NCBI RefSeq assembly: GCF_003470205.1
Contig: NZ_QWKP01000211.1
Span: forward strand, 1-55,255
Reading direction: 5' to 3'
Source of the DNA: Cellulomonas rhizosphaerae
GTDB taxonomy: Bacteria > Actinomycetota > Actinomycetes > Actinomycetales > Cellulomonadaceae
Length of the DNA stretch: 55,255 bases
The notes beneath the pieces were generated by a model, which worked only from the letters and a program-made list of their open reading frames with translations, was not told the origin of the DNA and made no database searches. The translations under genes were made by a program, and so were the position numbers. How positions within the stretch are numbered: position 1 is the stretch's first letter; each line of letters starts with the position of its first letter. Shown here one piece after another: positions 32,563-40,194 of this stretch.

Positions 32563-32858
32563 CCACCACTGCGCCCGCGGTCGACGAGCTCGCCGCCCTC
32601 GACTTCCAACCCGAGCTGCCGTGCGAGGCGAACCACCACGGCGACACCCACCCGTTCCGGCACACCGCCACCGGGCCCGCCGAGTGGTGGATGCGCAGCA
32701 CCTGCCCCGCGTGCGGGAACGTCGTCACCAAGCCCGCATGTGAGGGCCGCCGGCAGAAGGTCATGGGCGCCACGCTCGGCGCCTGCCAGCAGTGCGACTA
32801 CACGGGCCCGATGAGCACGTTCGGGTTCAAGTTCGACCCCCTGCGAGGTGGCGCGTGA
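32559..32858 (+). CDS. Zinc-ribbon protein
   Basis: 99 aa. C-EANHHGDTHPFRHTAT, TCPACGNVVTKPAC and GACQQCDYTG supply several Cys/His pairs; at least one zinc ribbon (CPAC...CQQC) is likely. Start chosen at ATG 32559 for the 4-nt overlap. Confidence 0.68.
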   Translation: MTTTAPAVDELAALDFQPELPCEANHHGDTHPFRHTATGPAEWWMRSTCPACGNVVTKPACEGRRQKVMGATLGACQQCDYTGPMSTFGFKFDPLRGGA

Positions 32859-32953
32859 GCCTCCGCCACATCGCCGCGCTGATCCTGTGCCGCCTCCGCA
32901 ACGGCCGCCACTGCCCGCACATCTCAGGCATCGGGACGTGGTACGAGCGATGA
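32855..32953 (+). CDS. Very small basic protein
   Basis: 32 aa (LRHIAALILCRLRNGRHCPH core). Evidence is the precise GTGA/ATGA tiling between two genes; not otherwise recognisable. Confidence 0.45.
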   Translation: MSLRHIAALILCRLRNGRHCPHISGIGTWYER

Positions 32954-34008
32954 CCCTGCACCGGCACTCGTGGACCCCGAACCCCGTCCTTGACGTCGAG
33001 CACGAGCACCACGACCCCGACGCGGCCGCGTTCGTGTGCGCCGATCCCGAGTGCCCCGCCACCGCCGAAGCCTGCACCAGCCCCCTGCGACGCGACGGGA
33101 AGACCGTCCCCTGCGGGCGGGTCCTGCTCACCGCGGGCCGCACCTGCGACGACTGCGTCTCCCGCGCCCGCAACAACCTCCGCGAGATCCGTGACATGTA
33201 CAGGCAACTCCCCGACGTGATCGCCGCCGCCGCCGGGCTCCACGCCATCCGGTACGACCAGCGCGGCAGCTCCAAGACGAAGAAGCCCACCGACACGTCC
33301 ATCATCGGCGGCACCGCGTTCGTCATGGCCGGCGGAGGCGCCACCTTCACCCGCGCCGGCCGCAACGAAACCCACATCGACCCGGCCCTCCTCGAAGCGG
33401 AAGCCGCCGACCCGCCGTCCGTCCTGGCCGTCCTCACCGGGTGGGAAGACACGTGGCGGGGTGAGCAGGACCAGAACGCCGCCATGCGGACCTCCGTCGA
33501 CGCCGCCGTCGAGTACCTCGTCCTGCACACCACGTGGGCCGCGCAGCACTCCGGCCTGTGGGCCGAGTACCTGGTTGACCTCGCCGGGCTCCGCGGCCGT
33601 CTCCGGAACCTCACCGGCCAGTCGAGCGCACCGCAGCAGGCCGGGGTGCCCTGCCCGTACTGCTCCGGGTCGATCATCCAGAGGTGGGGGCGGTCCGGGC
33701 TCGACGACGTCCACGAGTGCGACACCTGCCACCTCACGTGGGCGTCGGAGGCGCATTTCATGCTCGCCGTCCGGGAAGCCCACTCCGCGTTGCCGCAGAC
33801 GCACCCGGACCAACTGGTGACGATCGAGGACGCGAAGCGGATCTACAAGGGGCGGGTGCGTCCGAACCTGTTCGACACGTGGGTGAAGCGCGGCCGGCTC
33901 GACGCTGAGGTCGACGAGCACGGGATGCCGGTGCGGGATGTGCGCGGGCAGTTCCTGTACCGGCTCGGTGACATCGACGCCCGCGTCCAACGGAAGGCGG
34001 CCGGCTGA
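32950..34008 (+). CDS. DNA-binding-like protein with zinc ribbons and C-terminal HTH
   Basis: 352 aa. N-terminal Cys pairs (CADPECPATAEAC, CGRVLL...CDDC), a helical middle (about 65-220), a zinc ribbon CPYCSGSIIQRW...CDTCHLTW (about 235-262) and a C-terminal helix-turn-helix segment (TIEDAKRIYKGRVRPNLFDT, then WVKRGRL). This composite is common in actinophage early/middle regions; a regulator role is inferred. Confidence 0.7.
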   Translation: MTLHRHSWTPNPVLDVEHEHHDPDAAAFVCADPECPATAEACTSPLRRDGKTVPCGRVLLTAGRTCDDCVSRARNNLREIRDMYRQLPDVIAAAAGLHAIRYDQRGSSKTKKPTDTSIIGGTAFVMAGGGATFTRAGRNETHIDPALLEAEAADPPSVLAVLTGWEDTWRGEQDQNAAMRTSVDAAVEYLVLHTTWAAQHSGLWAEYLVDLAGLRGRLRNLTGQSSAPQQAGVPCPYCSGSIIQRWGRSGLDDVHECDTCHLTWASEAHFMLAVREAHSALPQTHPDQLVTIEDAKRIYKGRVRPNLFDTWVKRGRLDAEVDEHGMPVRDVRGQFLYRLGDIDARVQRKAAG

Positions 34009-34430
34009 TGGCCCGCGATGAGGACGCCCAACCCGGATGGTCCTACGAACCGCACGGGTACGAGCTGCTCGGCTGGTTCGTCCCCGGGGACACGGCGCCC
34101 ACACCAGACGCCGTGCCGGTCATGGGTGGCACGCTCCGACAGCCCCGCAACTACATGACCCGCAAGGGCCCAGCCCGTGTCGCCGCGGAGCCCACCTGGC
34201 CCGACCCGCACTACCTGCACATCGGAGACGGGCACGTCTACTACGAAGACCCGATGCCGTGGGCCGACGGCTCCCGGTGGGGTCTGAGCCACTGGACGCT
34301 CACCTCGGAAGGGCCCGTGGCGATGTTCGTCGGCCGGATCTGGGAGGGGCGCGCAGTCGGCTACCCGTGGCGGCACGTCATCTGGTTCGCCTGGCACCAC
34401 CGGCGCTCGTACCGAAGGAAGCGGCCGTGA
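34008..34430 (+). CDS. Hypothetical protein
   Basis: 140 aa, rich in Trp and Tyr (DPHYLHIGDGHVYYEDPMPW, WRHVIWFAWHHRRSYRRKRP). The basic C terminus may bind nucleic acid. Not recognised. Confidence 0.63.
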   Translation: MARDEDAQPGWSYEPHGYELLGWFVPGDTAPTPDAVPVMGGTLRQPRNYMTRKGPARVAAEPTWPDPHYLHIGDGHVYYEDPMPWADGSRWGLSHWTLTSEGPVAMFVGRIWEGRAVGYPWRHVIWFAWHHRRSYRRKRP

Positions 34431-34723
34431 CCGCCCCGCAGCGTGTTGGGCACGGCCCCACCCCGTGGCATTGCACCTGTCACGGCACCGGGTTCGCGGT
34501 CCCGTCCATGGCCGCCGACTGCGAAGACCGCACCGCCAAGACCAGCCCCATCGACTACCAGTTCCCGCACAGCGGCGCCCTCACGCTCGAGGACGCGGAC
34601 GCGATCGGGGACATCGTCGGCGCCCGGATCAAAGACTGGCGCCTGCGCCAGCCGGAGCGGGAACGCGAGGCAGGGCAGAACCGCCTGCGCGAGCTGGCCG
34701 CCCTCGAGGCTCCGGAGGGCTGA
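34427..34723 (+). CDS. Hypothetical protein
   Basis: 98 aa: WHCTCHGTGFAVPSMAADC near the N terminus (possible metal site) and a charged C-terminal helix (RQPEREREAGQNRLRELAAL). GTG start. Confidence 0.62.
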   Translation: MTAPQRVGHGPTPWHCTCHGTGFAVPSMAADCEDRTAKTSPIDYQFPHSGALTLEDADAIGDIVGARIKDWRLRQPEREREAGQNRLRELAALEAPEG

Positions 34724-34726
34724 CCG

Positions 34727-35407
34727 ATGACCACGAACGTCAAGAGCGCGCAGGGCACGGGCCGCGAGCTCTCGCTCGCCGCCGGCCCCGCCGGCCCCGA
34801 GCAGCAGGTTCACCTACGCATCGGCCACGGCCCCAACGGCTACCTCGCCGACATCCACGTCCCCCGCACCGACCTCCTCGCAGCCATCGAGACCGAGCTC
34901 GACGTCACGATCGGCGGCGAGAAGACCGTGAACGTCTTGAACGTCACCAACGTCCTGAGCCGCGACGCCGGCGCCGTGCAGACCACGCCGGTCCACCGCA
35001 CGCCCCGCTACTGGCGCAACCACAAGGGCCACATCCACGAGATGGGTGAGCTCGAGGCAGCCGACCCCACCATCGAAGAGGTCCCGGTCGTGCCCATCGA
35101 CGCGATCGTGATCGAGCGGGCGGACCTGCCCGAGGTGGAGCCCGTCGGCGCGAGGGGCCGCCTGGCTGTCGAGGGCGGGGCGCTCATCCTGTTCGAAGGC
35201 GACACGACCGAGAGCGCTCGCGAGATCGCTCTGCGGTGGCTGGCCGGCTCCGAGTACCTCCGCGAGCACCCGCCCGTGGACGAGGCCGAGATCACCCGCA
35301 TCGTCGCCGCCCTCGCGAAGACAGGTGGCCCTGGCCGGGTGTCGCTCGACGCGATGGCACGCGACCTCCACGCCCAAGGCGTCCGAGTCACGGAGGCGGC
35401 CCGGTGA
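34727..35407 (+). CDS. Hypothetical protein
   Basis: 226 aa, not recognised. An N-terminal beta-rich part (VHLRIGHGPNGYLADIHVPR), an acidic middle and a C-terminal helical region (EITRIVAALAKTGGPGRVSL) suggest two domains. ATG 3 nt after the previous stop. Confidence 0.65.
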   Translation: MTTNVKSAQGTGRELSLAAGPAGPEQQVHLRIGHGPNGYLADIHVPRTDLLAAIETELDVTIGGEKTVNVLNVTNVLSRDAGAVQTTPVHRTPRYWRNHKGHIHEMGELEAADPTIEEVPVVPIDAIVIERADLPEVEPVGARGRLAVEGGALILFEGDTTESAREIALRWLAGSEYLREHPPVDEAEITRIVAALAKTGGPGRVSLDAMARDLHAQGVRVTEAAR

Positions 35408-35691
35408 ACCCGTTCCTGATCGGCGTCATCGTCCTCGTCGGGCTCGTCGCCTTCCTCGCCGCGATCTGGTGGGCGGTCGCGGCGGCGGACGAGTTCGACT
35501 GCGGGATCATCGTGCGCTTCGCACCGCTCGCCATCCTCGTGATCGTGGGCGTCGCCCTGCTCGTGCAGGCGTCCCGCGACGAGGAAGCGAAGGGCCCGTG
35601 CCTGCGCGAGGAGACGGGCTACACGATGGTCGGGAAGGTCATGACCCCGTACACGTACTGCGTCGAGCGTGGAACGTGGGTGGACCAGTGA
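35404..35691 (+). CDS. Small membrane protein, two TM helices
   Basis: 95 aa. FLIGVIVLVGLVAFLAAIWW (about 4-23) and FAPLAILVIVGVALLVQ (about 39-55) are transmembrane; a 40-residue tail contains two Cys (C-LREETGYTMVGKVMTPYTYC) that could pair outside. Function unknown. Confidence 0.68.
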   Translation: MNPFLIGVIVLVGLVAFLAAIWWAVAAADEFDCGIIVRFAPLAILVIVGVALLVQASRDEEAKGPCLREETGYTMVGKVMTPYTYCVERGTWVDQ

Positions 35692-35972
35692 CCGAGCAGA
35701 CACCGCGGGAACTGCTCGCGGAAGCCGACCAGCAGCGTGCCCTCGCGGACGGCGCCGACTGGGCGATGACGAAGATCCGGCTCGGCGAGAAGCCCGAGGT
35801 GCGCAAGGGGCGGGTCGGGTTCTGGCGGCGCCACAAGGAGGACCCGTCGGTCCGCCCGCTCGAGTTCACTGCGGCAGCGACGAGCGCGCTGTATCTCGCC
35901 CTCGCTGAGGTTCGGGGCAACGCGACCCGGAAGGCCGACGAGCTCGAGGCGCGCGTAGGGGTGACCCCGTGA
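35688..35972 (+). CDS. Hypothetical protein
   Basis: 94 aa, charged and helical (TPRELLAEADQQRALADGAD; RGNATRKADELEARVG). Not recognised. GTGA overlap. Confidence 0.6.
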   Translation: MTEQTPRELLAEADQQRALADGADWAMTKIRLGEKPEVRKGRVGFWRRHKEDPSVRPLEFTAAATSALYLALAEVRGNATRKADELEARVGVTP

Positions 35973-36058
35973 GCCGCAGCAGCGTCGAGGTCAGCCTCTC
36001 CCGCATGCACACCGCGTACCGGGCCAAGACCCGACGCAGGAACCGGAGACGCACGTGA
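35969..36058 (+). CDS. Very small arginine-rich protein
   Basis: 29 aa ending AKTRRRNRRRT; tiled by GTGA overlaps at both ends. Possible nucleic-acid-binding peptide; weak evidence. Confidence 0.42.
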   Translation: MSRSSVEVSLSRMHTAYRAKTRRRNRRRT

Positions 36059-36351
36059 CCGACACCGACAGCCGACTCGACGTCGAGATCGACCTCGCCC
36101 CGCTCGAGCACTCCGACGACCCGAACCTCCGCGCCCACATCGTCCGCCCCATCGACAACGGGGTGCCGAACGGACCGAAGGGTGAGGGCGTCACCGCACA
36201 GGACGTCATCGACCTGGCACGGCTCAACGGCACCGAGGTCGTCGCCCTGTGCGGTCACCGGTTCGTGCCGAAGCACTCCACGGTCGCGCTGACCGCGTGC
36301 GGCACGTGCTTCGAGGCCGCAGCCGCCATCGGACGAGAGGAACGCTGGTGA
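36055..36351 (+). CDS. DUF3039-like zinc-binding protein
   Basis: 98 aa. EVVALCGHRFVPKHSTVALT followed by ACGTCFEAA matches the DUF3039 pattern (V-x-A-L-C-G-x-x-x-x-P...C-x2-C) found in actinobacteria and their phages; role unknown. Confidence 0.72.
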   Translation: MTDTDSRLDVEIDLAPLEHSDDPNLRAHIVRPIDNGVPNGPKGEGVTAQDVIDLARLNGTEVVALCGHRFVPKHSTVALTACGTCFEAAAAIGREERW

Positions 36352-36494
36352 CCCGCCGCCGGTCGCTCCTGGACCGCTACCTGGCGTGGCGCATCCGCCG
36401 CGGACTCCGCAACGACGCTGGCCTCGGCGACATCACCGACGCCGACTGGTGCCGGGCCGGCAAGGCGCTCCCGCGCGCCGGCAAGGGCCATTGA
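36348..36494 (+). CDS. Very small basic protein
   Basis: 48 aa: SLLDRYLAWRIRRGLRNDAG, then DITDADWCRAG. GTG overlapping the previous stop. Not recognised. Confidence 0.52.
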   Translation: MTRRRSLLDRYLAWRIRRGLRNDAGLGDITDADWCRAGKALPRAGKGH

Positions 36495-36496
36495 CC

Positions 36497-37024
36497 ATGC
36501 TCGGGATCCCCGTCATCGTCAGCGCCCTGCTGCCCATGGAACCCACCCCGGGCGAGGACGCCGTCAGGATCGTCCGGCACGGCCTCCGTGACATCCTCGA
36601 GTGGCTCGGCGAAGACGTCGGCCCCGCGCCCGGCGTGCCCACGCACTCGGTCATGAGCGGCGACGGAACCGCGCACGGCCCGAAGGTCATGTTCGTGTTC
36701 CTGCTCGCGCGCATCGCCGAGGACGAGGCGGTGGTGCGCGAGGTGCAGGCGAAGGTCGGCGACCGCGGGTACCCCGGCTACTACGAGCACGCCGACGGGT
36801 CGGCCGCGGCGGTCTACTGGGACGTCGACTACCGTCAGGGCGGCTACACCGTCAGTGCCGCCCGCGTCCTGGCCGAGTGCGAGGCGAAGCGGGCCGCGGT
36901 CGCCGAGTTCGTCGACGCGGTCGACGGCGGGAACGGCGAGGGCTACATGGCTGAGCGTGCGCTCAGGTACTTGGCCCTGCCCTACGCCGACCACCCGGAC
37001 TACCGCGAGGAATGGCGGCCGTGA
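36497..37024 (+). CDS. DUF6221 family protein
   Basis: 175 aa. The pattern FLLARIAEDEAVVREV...RVLAECEAKRAAV...LRYLALPYADHPDYREEW is the recognisable frame of the actinobacterial DUF6221 family (frequent in prophages); function unknown. Start at ATG 36497, 3 nt after the previous stop. Confidence 0.75.
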   Translation: MLGIPVIVSALLPMEPTPGEDAVRIVRHGLRDILEWLGEDVGPAPGVPTHSVMSGDGTAHGPKVMFVFLLARIAEDEAVVREVQAKVGDRGYPGYYEHADGSAAAVYWDVDYRQGGYTVSAARVLAECEAKRAAVAEFVDAVDGGNGEGYMAERALRYLALPYADHPDYREEWRP

Positions 37025-37098
37025 TCTACGTGGCGGTCGGGCTCGGCGCGGTCGGCCTGGGCCTCATCACCGCATGGGTGATCGACCGCAGGCGGTAG
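37021..37098 (+). CDS. Putative 25-aa membrane peptide
   Basis: GTG overlapping the DUF6221 stop encodes IYVAVGLGAVGLGLITAWVI plus DRRR: a single helix with a basic end. Small and weakly supported, but similar mini-membrane ORFs occur elsewhere in this operon. Confidence 0.4.
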   Translation: MIYVAVGLGAVGLGLITAWVIDRRR

Positions 37099-37117
37099 TC
37101 GTGTGGGTGGTCGCCCG

Positions 37118-37165
37118 TAGCATGAAAGCGGCCCCGGAGGGTGCTCGAACACCACTTCCGAGGCC
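37118..37165 (+). promoter_or_regulatory. TAGCAT box followed by hairpin at the GIY-YIG start
   Basis: TAGCAT (37118-37123) fits a -10 box; 7 nt later an interrupted hairpin runs from GGCC (37130) through GGTG-CTCGAA-CACC to GGCC (37165). If transcription starts near 37130 the message begins with this stem-loop. The hairpin lies inside the annotated reading frame, so either the start or the role of the hairpin needs revision. Confidence 0.4.
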
Positions 37166-37802
37166 TGACCCACCGGATCGATGGACCCAGAAGTGCTGCT
37201 CCCCCGGCTGCCGTCGGGCAGCCCTACCGAACCTCCGCGTGCCGCTGTGCAAGTACCACGGCGTCAGCGCATGGCGCGGCATGAGCGACGAGCTCGCCGC
37301 CGCGTCTGCCAAGCCCGGCGACTGGCTCGTCACCGCCGAGCAGGCTCTCGTCATGCTCCCCGCCCTCAAGCCCATGACCCTGCGCGTCTGGACGTTCCGC
37401 GGCCGCCTCACCTCAGCCGAGCAGACACCCCAGGGGCGAGCGCTGTACTGGCTCAGCGACATCGATGCGCTCATGCGCGGCGACGTGCCCACCAAGACGC
37501 CGCAGACCCCACGCCCGGGCGTCGTCTACTACGCGCGCATGCGCGACGGGCTCATCAAGATCGGCTACACCGCCGACCTGTACACCCGGATCAGAGCGCT
37601 CCGCATCCGCCAGGACGCCGTCCTCGCCACCGAGCCCGGTGGTCGGGACCTCGAGATCCTGCGCCACGCACAGTTCGGGGCCATCCGTCACGGCAAGACC
37701 GAGGACTTCGATGCGGTCGACGAGCTGCTCGGGCACGTCGCCGCGGTGCGAGACGAGTACGGGCCTCCGGTCATCACGCCACGCCGCGCGATCAGTGCGT
37801 GA
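37122..37802 (+). CDS. GIY-YIG (T5orf172-like) nuclease-domain protein
   Basis: 226 aa if ATG 37122 is used. A zinc-like start CCSPGCRRAALPNLRVPLCK-YHG (about 23-46) is followed by a HTH-like middle (AEQALVMLPALKPMTLRVWT) and a C-terminal GIY-YIG fold: GVVYYARMRDGLIKIGYTAD, LYTRIRAL, then E near EILRHAQFG. The start is uncertain: GTG 37101 is also in frame, neither has a good SD, and a hairpin covers codons 4-15. Confidence 0.72.
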   Translation: MKAAPEGARTPLPRPDPPDRWTQKCCSPGCRRAALPNLRVPLCKYHGVSAWRGMSDELAAASAKPGDWLVTAEQALVMLPALKPMTLRVWTFRGRLTSAEQTPQGRALYWLSDIDALMRGDVPTKTPQTPRPGVVYYARMRDGLIKIGYTADLYTRIRALRIRQDAVLATEPGGRDLEILRHAQFGAIRHGKTEDFDAVDELLGHVAAVRDEYGPPVITPRRAISA

Positions 37803-37862
37803 CACGAGACGACACCACCTGCTACCTTCCTGACATCGGACGTGGTTACAAGCGCGCCCAGA

Positions 37863-37894
37863 GAAGGCCCGGTCGAGCATCCGCTCCCGGGCCT
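37863..37894 (+). terminator. Early-operon terminator
   Basis: AAGGCCCGG and CCGGGCCTT (9 bp) with a 14-nt loop, followed by TCGC, 60 nt after the GIY-YIG stop. Confidence 0.65.
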
Positions 37895-37958
37895 TTCGCA
37901 TGCCCCCAGCGGCGCAGCTGGGTACAACCGGGCGGCGTGCCTGCCGCCCCGCATAGCG

Positions 37959-38002
37959 CGCGCACGGGCCCGTCGCGGTCACACACCTAGGGCCCGTGCG
38001 CG
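37959..38002. repeat. 13-bp perfect inverted repeat
   Basis: CGCGCACGGGCCC (37959-37971) and its exact complement (37990-38002), 18-nt spacer. Terminator or packaging-site element; cannot be decided from sequence. Confidence 0.7.
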
Positions 38003-38108
38003 GCATGCACCCCAGCCCCCGTCACAGCGCAGCGCACCCCACCTCACACGGCCACGGGACCCTGGTGGATGAGACCTGCCCGTGACGGGACTAACCCCGG
38101 AGGTCACC

Positions 38109-38345
38109 ATGGCCAACGCGACGTGCCGCTGCGGACGCAACCGCATGCCGACCGGTCAGTGCCCGCACTGCGACGTCCTGCAGCCGGCCTCCTGCCCGAA
38201 GTCGTGCGCGCACTGCGTGCACCGCGACTCCCACTGCGTGGTCTGCAAGACGTACCGCGGGACCCCCGCTGCGGCGCAGACGTGCGCCGAGACGTGCCGG
38301 CTCGCTGAGGCGAAGGCTGAACGCGAGCAGCAGAAGAAGGCCTAG
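38109..38345 (+). CDS. Cysteine-rich protein
   Basis: 78 aa with twelve Cys, mostly in C-x2-C or C-x3-C pairs (CRCGRN, CPHC, CPKSCAHC, CVVC, CAETC), so probably a multi-zinc protein. GGAGGT 4 nt upstream fixes the ATG at 38109; an in-frame GTG at 38082 lacks an SD. First gene after the structured region. Confidence 0.72.
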   Translation: MANATCRCGRNRMPTGQCPHCDVLQPASCPKSCAHCVHRDSHCVVCKTYRGTPAAAQTCAETCRLAEAKAEREQQKKA

Positions 38346-38362
38346 CCCGACCGGGACGGGCT
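38344..38362. terminator. Hairpin between convergent genes
   Basis: AGCCCG and CGGGCT (6 bp, 7-nt loop) begin at the stop of the rightward Cys-rich gene and end 4 nt before the stop of the leftward DUF1508 gene. Confidence 0.5.
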
Positions 38363-38365
38363 CCC

Positions 38366-38554
38366 CTATCGCTCCGAGGGCTTGAAGTAGCCGGAGACGA
38401 CACCCCACCCGAGCGACTCGCACGTCTCCCGATTCTCGTAGCCCTGGCCTCCATCGGTCGCGATGATCAGGTTGTTCCCCGCACGGAGCCGCCACGCCCA
38501 GCGGCCATCGGTGCGCTCGTACACCTCGAACTTCGTTTCGCTCTGATCGGCCAC
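38366..38554 (-). CDS. DUF1508 (YegP-like) protein
   Basis: 62 aa, a single DUF1508 repeat: KFEVYERTDGRWAWRLRAGN, LIIATDGGQGYENRETCES and a closing strand. It is cytosolic and of unknown function. GTG start at 38554 with GGGGAG 6 nt upstream. It is one of only a few leftward genes in the prophage, isolated between the early and late blocks, so probably an independently expressed moron. Confidence 0.8.
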   Translation of the reverse strand: MADQSETKFEVYERTDGRWAWRLRAGNNLIIATDGGQGYENRETCESLGWGVVSGYFKPSER

Positions 38555-38651
38555 GATCTACTCCCCTGCGTCGTGCGCGGCCCCGTCGCCGCGCTTCGCT
38601 CGACGGTAACGGTGCTCGCGCCGGCCGCACATTCCCCGGGCGGGTGATCGT

Positions 38652-40184
38652 GTGAGCCTCACCATGTGGGAGCACGCAGCTCGCGCGTTCGAGGCCCGCG
38701 CCGACCCGTGGCCCACGCCCGGTGTCCTCGCGAAGGCCATCGAGCCCGGCACCATCCAGACCGCCGCCCTCGACGTCATCGACCAGGCGCTCGTCGACGT
38801 CGAAGCCGGGCGCTGCGACCGGCTCATCATCAGCATGCCCCCACAGGAGGGGAAGTCGACCCGCGTCACCAAGACCGGGCCGCTGTGGTTCCTGCTCCGC
38901 AACCCGAACCGGCGCATCGTCGTCGCGTCCTACGCCGAATCCCTCGCCATGGAGTTCGGCCGCGACATCCGCGGGTACATCACCTCGAACGCCGGCCAGG
39001 ACGACACCCTCGACCTCGGGCTACGGATCGCGGACGACAACGGCGCCGTCACCGCGTGGAAGCTGCGGCCCGACCTCGGCATCGGTGGTGTCCGGTCCGT
39101 CGGCATCGCCGGTGGCCTGACCGGCCGCCCCGCGGACGTCCTGTTCATCGACGACCCGATCAGCAACCTCGAGCAGGCCGAGTCGAAGACGTACCGCGAC
39201 CGCGCGTGGTCGTTCTGGACGTCCGTCGGCCGAACCCGCCTCGCCCCGGGCGCCCCGGTCGTCCTGATCCTGACCAGGTGGCACCACGACGATCTCGCCG
39301 GGCGGATCCTCGCCTCCGAGGAAGGTCACCGGTGGCGGGTCATCAACATCCCCGCCCAGGCTGAACACAAGCCCGAGCGCGGCGAGAGCGACGTCCTCGG
39401 TCGCGAGCCTGGTCAGTGGATGGGGTCCGCGCGCCGCGACGAACGCACCGGCGCTGAGCGCTCCCCCGACGACTGGGAGCGGACCCGTCGCGAGGTCGGG
39501 CCCCGCGTCTGGAACAGCCTCTACCAGGGGCGCCCGTCGCCGGACGCCGGTGACCTGTTCCCCGCCGAGTGGTCCCGGTACTCGACTCCGCTGCACGTCG
39601 TGCACGCCGACGGATCCTGCTGGGTGCCCGGCACCGACCACGAGATCGTCCAGTCTTGGGACCTCGCGTTCAAGGACACGAAGTCCTCCGACTACGTCGT
39701 CGGGCAGGTGTGGTTGCGGGTCGGGGTCGATGCCTACCTGCTCGACCAGGTCCGTGCCCGCCTGTCGTTCACCGCGACCCTCGCCGCGATCCGGGCCCTG
39801 TCCGCGAAGTGGCCGCAGGCGGCCGCGAAGTTCGTTGAGGACAAGGCGAACGGGCCCGCCGTCATCAACGCGCTCGCCCGGCAGATCCCCGGCCTCATCC
39901 CCGTGGAACCCGAGGGGTCGAAGTTCGCGCGCGCCGCAGCGATCTCCCCGTTCACGCACTCCGGCAACGTGCACCTGCCCGAGCCGGAGCTGCTGCCCAA
40001 CGTCGAGGACCTCCTCGAAGAAGCCAAGGCGTTCCCGAACTGGGCGCACGACGACACGGTCGACGCCCTGTCGCAGGCCATCAACCGCCTCCTGCTGTGG
40101 CCGCTGCACGACCCCGACGACGACACCGTCACGTCGGACGACCTGATCGACGACGACCCCCACTCGTGGGCCGGCGGCTACTGA
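38652..40184 (+). CDS. terL: Terminase large subunit
   Basis: 510 aa. ATPase: Walker A variant SMPPQEGKS (61-69), Walker B DVLFIDDP (162-169), LTRWHHDDLAGR coupling motif. Nuclease (RNase H-like): QSWDLAF (Asp about 334), FVEDKANGP, and HDDTVDALSQ with the final Asp pair. It drives DNA packaging. GTG 38652 is used; ATG 38664 is an alternative start without better SD. The stop overlaps the SD of the portal gene. Confidence 0.95.
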   Translation: MSLTMWEHAARAFEARADPWPTPGVLAKAIEPGTIQTAALDVIDQALVDVEAGRCDRLIISMPPQEGKSTRVTKTGPLWFLLRNPNRRIVVASYAESLAMEFGRDIRGYITSNAGQDDTLDLGLRIADDNGAVTAWKLRPDLGIGGVRSVGIAGGLTGRPADVLFIDDPISNLEQAESKTYRDRAWSFWTSVGRTRLAPGAPVVLILTRWHHDDLAGRILASEEGHRWRVINIPAQAEHKPERGESDVLGREPGQWMGSARRDERTGAERSPDDWERTRREVGPRVWNSLYQGRPSPDAGDLFPAEWSRYSTPLHVVHADGSCWVPGTDHEIVQSWDLAFKDTKSSDYVVGQVWLRVGVDAYLLDQVRARLSFTATLAAIRALSAKWPQAAAKFVEDKANGPAVINALARQIPGLIPVEPEGSKFARAAAISPFTHSGNVHLPEPELLPNVEDLLEEAKAFPNWAHDDTVDALSQAINRLLLWPLHDPDDDTVTSDDLIDDDPHSWAGGY

Positions 40185-40194
40185 GGAGGTGCCC

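Larger units (their letters stand above)
37803..38108. other. Structured non-coding region between early and late genes
   Basis: 306 nt without a convincing gene. It contains a terminator-like hairpin (37863-37894), a compact hairpin GGGCGGC/GCCGCCC (37930-37949) and a 13-bp perfect inverted repeat (37959-37971 and 37990-38002). Position upstream of terL and structure make it a candidate location for cos/pac or for an early-late regulatory boundary. Confidence 0.55.

Noticed and set aside
37140-37160. tRNA T-arm-like sequence GGTGTTCGAGCACC on the minus strand
   Set aside because: Only the T-arm-like hairpin occurs; no acceptor or anticodon elements. Treated as a leader hairpin.
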